From Ilyonectria destructans (taxonomy: Eukaryota; Ascomycota; Sordariomycetes; Hypocreales; Nectriaceae): a stretch of 64,000 nucleotides of DNA. The stretch is taken from the NCBI GenBank assembly GCA_020740775.1, contig JAHEWK010000005.1:372001-436000 (forward strand), in the 5' to 3' direction. The notes under the pieces were generated by a model. It ran no database searches, was not told the DNA's origin, and saw nothing but the letters and a program-made list of their open reading frames with translations. The translations under genes were made by a program, and so were the position numbers. Positions 59,524 through 64,000 of this stretch are shown piece after piece. How positions within the stretch are numbered: the stretch's first letter is position 1; each line of letters begins with the position of its first letter.

Positions 59524-60471
59524 TTATAGTGAAATTGTGCCAACATCTTCGCCTGTCGCCTGTCGAATCGCATACGAGACTAGGTCTAGGGTGTCCTTTG
59601 GCACATACAAACTCTCCGTCGTGCCCATTACTTGATCAAAGTTGGCCAAGTAGCCCTCAGGACAATCCTCGCGCGAATGGCCGGGCACCGTAGCCAGAGT
59701 TGTCCGCGCAGCTCTCCCACCCCCGACACTGAATAGCTCGCCAGAGACAGGACATTCTTCACTGGCGAGAGCTATGACGAAATCGGCGACTAGGTGTGGC
59801 TGAAAGTATTGATGTGTGATGCGCTTGATGACTGGCGACAGGTCTGACATGCGTGACGCGGCTGAAGGCATTATGCCGTTGATCTTTATACCATGGCGAT
59901 AGCTCATGCGACCCAAGTCGCGCGTGAGGCCAAAGGTAGCGCCCTTGGCAGCCACATATCCGCCATCGCCGCCTGCGCCCATGCCGACCAAGCTGTCGGA
60001 GGATGTGTTGATGATGCGTCCGTAGGATTGTTTCTGCATCGTGGGATACACAGCGCTGATAAGCATGATGGTGCCGAGCGCCGCAATCTCCCACGTGCGC
60101 TGGAAGGAATCTGCATCGACGTTGTCGTGCGAACTCGGCTTGCCGGCAGTTCCGGCGTTGTTGACGAGGATATGCACGGTGCCGTACGTCTTTAACGTGT
60201 TTTGGACAAGCTCGTGGACCTCGGTTTGAATAGAAATGTCGTGGCCATCCGCCACGGCCTCGCCGCCTTTGGCCTTGATCTCCTCGACAACAGCCTGCGC
60301 TCGTGACACAGTTCCTCGTTGGCCGTCAAGGGAGCCTCCGTAGTCGTTAACCACTATCTTAGCGCCGTACGCCGCTAGGAGGAGGGCATATTCGCGGCCA
60401 AGACCGCCGCCGGCACCAGTCACGATAGCCACGCGGCCCTGGAGTGACTTGAGTTTCTGGGGCGAGTCCAT
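59524..60471 (-). CDS. Short-chain dehydrogenase/reductase, MFE-2-like
   Basis: Single exon, 315 aa from the preferred start at 60471 (MDSPQKLKSLQGRVAI); an in-frame ATG at 60534 would add 21 residues. Motifs: TGAGGGLGRE, VNDYGG at the cofactor site (acidic, NAD-type), NNAG, Ser in NTSSDS, and YVAAK as the catalytic Tyr-Lys. The phrase GRVAIVTGAGGGLGREYALLLAAYGAKIVVND is close to the hydroxyacyl-CoA dehydrogenase domain of peroxisomal multifunctional enzyme 2. It is the same subfamily as 21533-22447 but clearly diverged. Divergent from the alpha/beta hydrolase at 60919 with a 447-base shared promoter. Confidence 0.93.
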   Translation of the reverse strand: MDSPQKLKSLQGRVAIVTGAGGGLGREYALLLAAYGAKIVVNDYGGSLDGQRGTVSRAQAVVEEIKAKGGEAVADGHDISIQTEVHELVQNTLKTYGTVHILVNNAGTAGKPSSHDNVDADSFQRTWEIAALGTIMLISAVYPTMQKQSYGRIINTSSDSLVGMGAGGDGGYVAAKGATFGLTRDLGRMSYRHGIKINGIMPSAASRMSDLSPVIKRITHQYFQPHLVADFVIALASEECPVSGELFSVGGGRAARTTLATVPGHSREDCPEGYLANFDQVMGTTESLYVPKDTLDLVSYAIRQATGEDVGTISL

Positions 60472-60918
60472 TTCGATATTGAAGAAAGACGTAGACGGTA
60501 ACGAGGTTAGGTCTGGCGTATGAGGGTAGAACAAAGCCTGACCCGGTGGTAGTGAGAGGGATTACTTTAACGGAGATTTGGCGTCACTCAGAGGCAGTGG
60601 TGAGCTTGCAGCTGAACAAGTCAATACCCCATTCTTTTTACTAGTGGCGGTTTCCCCACCCCGACGCGATGTGGAGATGGCGCTGACTCGCCTCGCTCTG
60701 TCAACGGAAACTTGGTTGACACGGATGGGCTGAGGCTTCGAGAAAGCTGCGAAAACATCGGCCATGCGGAGAAATGTTGTGCAACGCATGGGATCTTGAA
60801 GGGACCATGCGAGTCGAGTCCTCGTTCTGGCGCGACCTTGTGCGATCTATTTCTCGCATATCTTGCCCGACCACATCAAACTGCGCATCATCTTCCATTC
60901 AATCTCTCCACAGAAGCC
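60472..60918. promoter_or_regulatory. Divergent promoter between SDR and hydrolase
   Basis: 447 bases separating two opposite start codons; no coding sequence seen. Arrangement suggests joint control. Confidence 0.5.
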
Positions 60919-62273
60919 ATGAATCTAGATTTGGGATCGTTTTTGAGTGGTGCAAGGCTGACGGCGGCTGTCGTTTTGCTTCAACGTAAGTTTCCTCATC
61001 TTATGTCTGACAAGGCCCTTGTACTCACATGGGCTCCTAGTCTACATTATCCCCAAGACTAGAATTGTGGCCTTCATCTCCAAGCTTCGTGGTAATAAGC
61101 AGCCCACGCTCCGTCACATGGTTTCAAATGCGACAATTAGGTGGTAAGCTGAATCGGGCCCCTTTTCCCGTAGTCAGGAACCACGCTGACCATGTTGACA
61201 AGGCTAGCGAGATCTTTGTCAATTCACCAATTCAGGGCTGCGACTTCGAGCGATATGGATGTCCATAGGCTCCTACAAAACTGTTCTGAATTGCTAGAAA
61301 GTGGAGTGGAACATGAATATGTTAGCTTAATAGTTCGTCAACATGTTTGGATTAGCACTGACGGGCCATTGTCTAGATTCATATGCCTGAATTCCGTGCC
61401 TGGCACCTTATACGATCTCCAAATTCGACCCACACTATCATGTATATACATGGTGGAGGATTTGTATCTGGCTCTCCAAGCTCCGTCTCGTCATATCTGC
61501 TGCAACTGCATTTGGAATTGCGTGCCCGGGGCCTCCATTCCGACGTAATTGCAGTTGAGTATGATTTAGCTCCAGAGTACCCATATCCACACGCGCTGCA
61601 ACAAATCGTATCCGCATATGAGCACATTCAGGCACAATGCAAGCCGATAGTGCTAGTGGGAGATTCAGCAGGCGGGAACCTATGCCTAGCCCTGCTCCGT
61701 CATCTTGTACACCCTCATCCGCAGATTTCTTCACCTCGTCCGAGTCCCAATAGCTCCCAGGGGATTGTTGCCCTCTGTTTAGCAAGTCCATGGGTTGACC
61801 TCCGAAAGAATAGCATATCGTGCCACGGAAGATCATCGGATTGCTTGGACCGGTCGGCCTTGGACTCGTGGCGGGATGCATATCTTGGAGGCCAGCCAGT
61901 TAGCGAGTATGCGAGCCCTCTAGGTTTCCCAACCTCGACTAGGTGGAAGGAAATTCTCCCTCCAAAAGTGTTGCTCATGTCCGGCGAATTGGATCTTTTC
62001 TTAGCCCAAATAAAGTCGCTGGGCGAAGAAATCAAGAAAGTGAGACACATCTGCATCCAAAGAAAATGCCCTCTTCAGTACTGACAGGATCCTCAGGATG
62101 GATACCAAGGTTTGGATATAACAATTGAGCCACTCAAGGGTCACGTCTGGAACCTGGTTGACTATGGGGGAGCCATACCTGGTGTCTCACAAGGCAAAGA
62201 TGTCGAGAGGATGGAGGCTTTTCGGGGTGTGTGCTTGCAAGCTGACTGGATTAGTGAGCATTGTAATCCGTAG
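60919..62273 (+). CDS. Alpha/beta hydrolase fold-3 (HSL-like) esterase
   Basis: Strong coding evidence in the 3' half: oxyanion motif HGGGF at about 61446, nucleophile elbow GDSAGGN near 61660, ASPWVDLR, LLMSGELDLF with the acidic residue, and after an intron (about 62041-62088) the His of GHVWNL; stop at 62271-62273. The 5' half is a likely exon 60919-60985 (MNLDLGSFLSGARLTAAVVL) joined to one from 61041. I could not settle the exons between 61130 and 61380, where several stops occur; a lesion is possible. The family cleaves acyl esters or lactones. Placed opposite an SDR and convergent to a sugar-porter gene. Confidence 0.75.
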
Positions 62274-62783
62274 TCTAGCCAGTCCATCAGTAAGTACATA
62301 AAATCTGTGATTTATGATCATTTTAAAACATGTGGCAGATTTATAGAAATCAGATGATGAATAAATCCGGCATGCTAAATCGCTGTGGAATTCCACTCCC
62401 AGAAAATCCCAAGATCGCGCGGCTATTTCTACCACCCAATATGTTTAGCATACGCCATGCAAAGGTGGTAGTAGGATATGTACGGGGCCAGGGCGAATAC
62501 AATGTCGCGCCACTGGGAACAGAAATGCAGCTGATGCTAAACAACGCTATATTATGATATTACTGCTCTGTTGGGGTCAAGATTAAATCATTTCAACGAT
62601 TGACCTAATATTGAGGAGCGACAATTTGCCACATTCCTAGAATCAAAGAAGATTAGAAACGAAGATCAAAATGAACCAGCAATTCGTTCAGCTCAGTATT
62701 TCTTGAAGATATCTGTTCATATGAAGGACGAATAATGGACCAGTTCTATTGCCCACGGCATCAGAAAATGGTACGCGTTCTGA
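62274..62783. other. Convergent 3' region, no gene seen
   Basis: 510 bases between two convergent stop codons; AT-rich, no ORF of note. Confidence 0.5.
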
Positions 62784-64000
62784 TCACAAAACTTCTGGCT
62801 TAGCGACCGCTGCATTATTGGAGTAATCATCGAGATTAGTCTTGTCAAAGTGACGAGGCTTGATGTTTTGAGCATAGAGTGCGTCAAGCTCCGCCACAGT
62901 TCGATTCCTCGTCTCCGGAAGCCAAAGCCAGCAGCCTAAGAAGCCTATGAAAGTGGTGAAGCCGAAAATAAAGCCGACTTTGCCACCCAAATTGCCGGAA
63001 TCGGGGTTGAACATGTATGGAAACACAAAGCCGACCAACCACTGAACTGCGACAAGCATGATATTGGCCAGACCCTGCGTGCGAGATCGCAAGCGCCAGG
63101 ATGGAATTTCTGCCACCACGGTCCAAGCCACAGTTCCAAGTGTGAATTGATAAATGAATCCCTATTTAGACATTGATGGTCAGCAGTAAACACCAAGAAT
63201 AGATAGGAATTGGATGTGTCTCGGTGATCGGTGTTCGTTCGTACGTACCCAAAGGAACATAAATGCGATGGTGACCAAGTATGTCTCTCTATGTCCTGGA
63301 AGAGAAAAGCCGCCAATGATGAATAGTGTACAAGCGCAGGCCAACTGACCCCAAACGATCATAGGTCGGCGGCCGATAGTGTTGAGCACCGGCCAGGAGA
63401 GAATGTTGGCAATAAACATGCTGCAATTGTTAAGCATGCCAAGCAAAAACGACATTTTGGCGCTAAAGCCCGCAAGTTGATAGTAGTAAGACTGATAGCC
63501 TAGCACAAATATCAAACCGGAGAGGTACTGGCACCCATAGATGAACATGCAAATAAGAGTGCGTTGGCGGTCCATGGGGGCAAAGCAATTCGCATAGGTA
63601 ACGGATTCCGTAGTCTTCCGGAACTCTTGCTCCTTCTCTACCGTTTCTTGGATCAAGGCCATGATGGCTTCTTTGTCGATCGAAGACTCTGAATGGTGTA
63701 GGCGTTGCAAAGACTGCTTAGCGGCGTCGATGCGTCCGGTGCGGACGAGCCAGACAGGAGACTCGGGCCAGAACCAGGCTGTTAACAGTACCAGCGCAGG
63801 GATGGCCCATTGGCAGGCAAATGGGATAATGTATGCATCGGGGTCGTTTCGAGGGCCTAGGCAATAAATAACGCCAGTAAAGACGAGCACCCCTGAAAAT
63901 TGGATTATGTTGGTCATGGCCGTGAGCCAGCCGCGAAGTTTGAGTGGCGCTACCTCGGACGCATATAGTGGGCCGATTACGAGCCATGCACCGATAGACA
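62784..64000 (-). CDS. Sugar-porter family MFS transporter, C-terminal part
   Basis: Model complement(join(62784..63161,63249..>64000)); the frame runs off the right window edge. Sugar-porter landmarks: PESPVWL after helix 6, an acidic central loop, NTIGRRPMIVWG in helix 8-9, AEIPSWRLRSRTQG and the C-terminal PETRNRT. The opening seen at the edge (LYASEVAPLKLRGWL) corresponds to the helix 4-5 region, so about the first 150 residues lie outside. Relatives move hexoses, maltose-type disaccharides, quinate or related polyols by proton symport; the residues seen do not decide which. Confidence 0.93.

Overview
This is a piece of a nuclear chromosome of a filamentous ascomycete (Pezizomycotina). 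The evidence is short introns (about 45-130 nt) with CTAAC/CTGAC-type branch sites, Zn2Cys6 regulators, a Pth11-like receptor, secreted GMC oxidoreductase, PDR and MDR pumps, and AT-rich repeats carrying the C-to-T pattern of repeat-induced point mutation (RIP). I cannot name the species. No rRNA, tRNA, CRISPR or bacterial-type operon was seen.

Layout. 0-5 kb: the end of an FMN-dependent hydroxy-acid dehydrogenase, a class II aldolase-like protein, and a convergent Ser/Thr kinase fused to WD40-like repeats. 6.8-14.4 kb: a secreted GMC oxidoreductase, a Pth11-like seven-helix receptor and a secreted Thr-rich surface protein, separated by long gene-free stretches. 14.4-17.7 kb: gene-free DNA ending in a complete 576-bp foldback element (16833-17408) with a perfect 9-bp target duplication, just upstream of an NmrA-like reductase gene.

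18.6-41.5 kb: a Zn2Cys6 regulator diverges from a short-chain dehydrogenase. Next come a wrecked FAD-dependent oxidoreductase, an epoxide hydrolase gene cut in its second exon by a 2.8-kb pogo/Fot1-type transposon (27107-29933), two related solo LTRs each with a perfect 5-bp target duplication, a truncated regulator, and two copies of an AT-rich RIP-marked repeat. The block ends with an intact Zn2Cys6 regulator that diverges from a complete MDR-type ABC pump. Read together, 18-41 kb looks like a small catabolic or detoxification gene cluster that is half destroyed by repeats while its regulators, SDR and pump remain intact.

41.5-54.5 kb: gene-poor and repeat-scarred, with a single-pass surface sensor-like protein, a dead metalloprotease fragment, a small secreted cysteine-containing protein (effector-like) and a LigB-type extradiol dioxygenase. 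54.5-64 kb: a full-length PDR pump, a second SDR of the same subfamily, an alpha/beta hydrolase and the C-terminal part of a sugar-porter MFS transporter, a second possible uptake/modification/efflux group.

Multi-exon gene models were assembled by hand from the sequence; in each model given with exon coordinates the exons sum to a multiple of three and the splice phases agree. Two genes appear to need a GC-AG intron.
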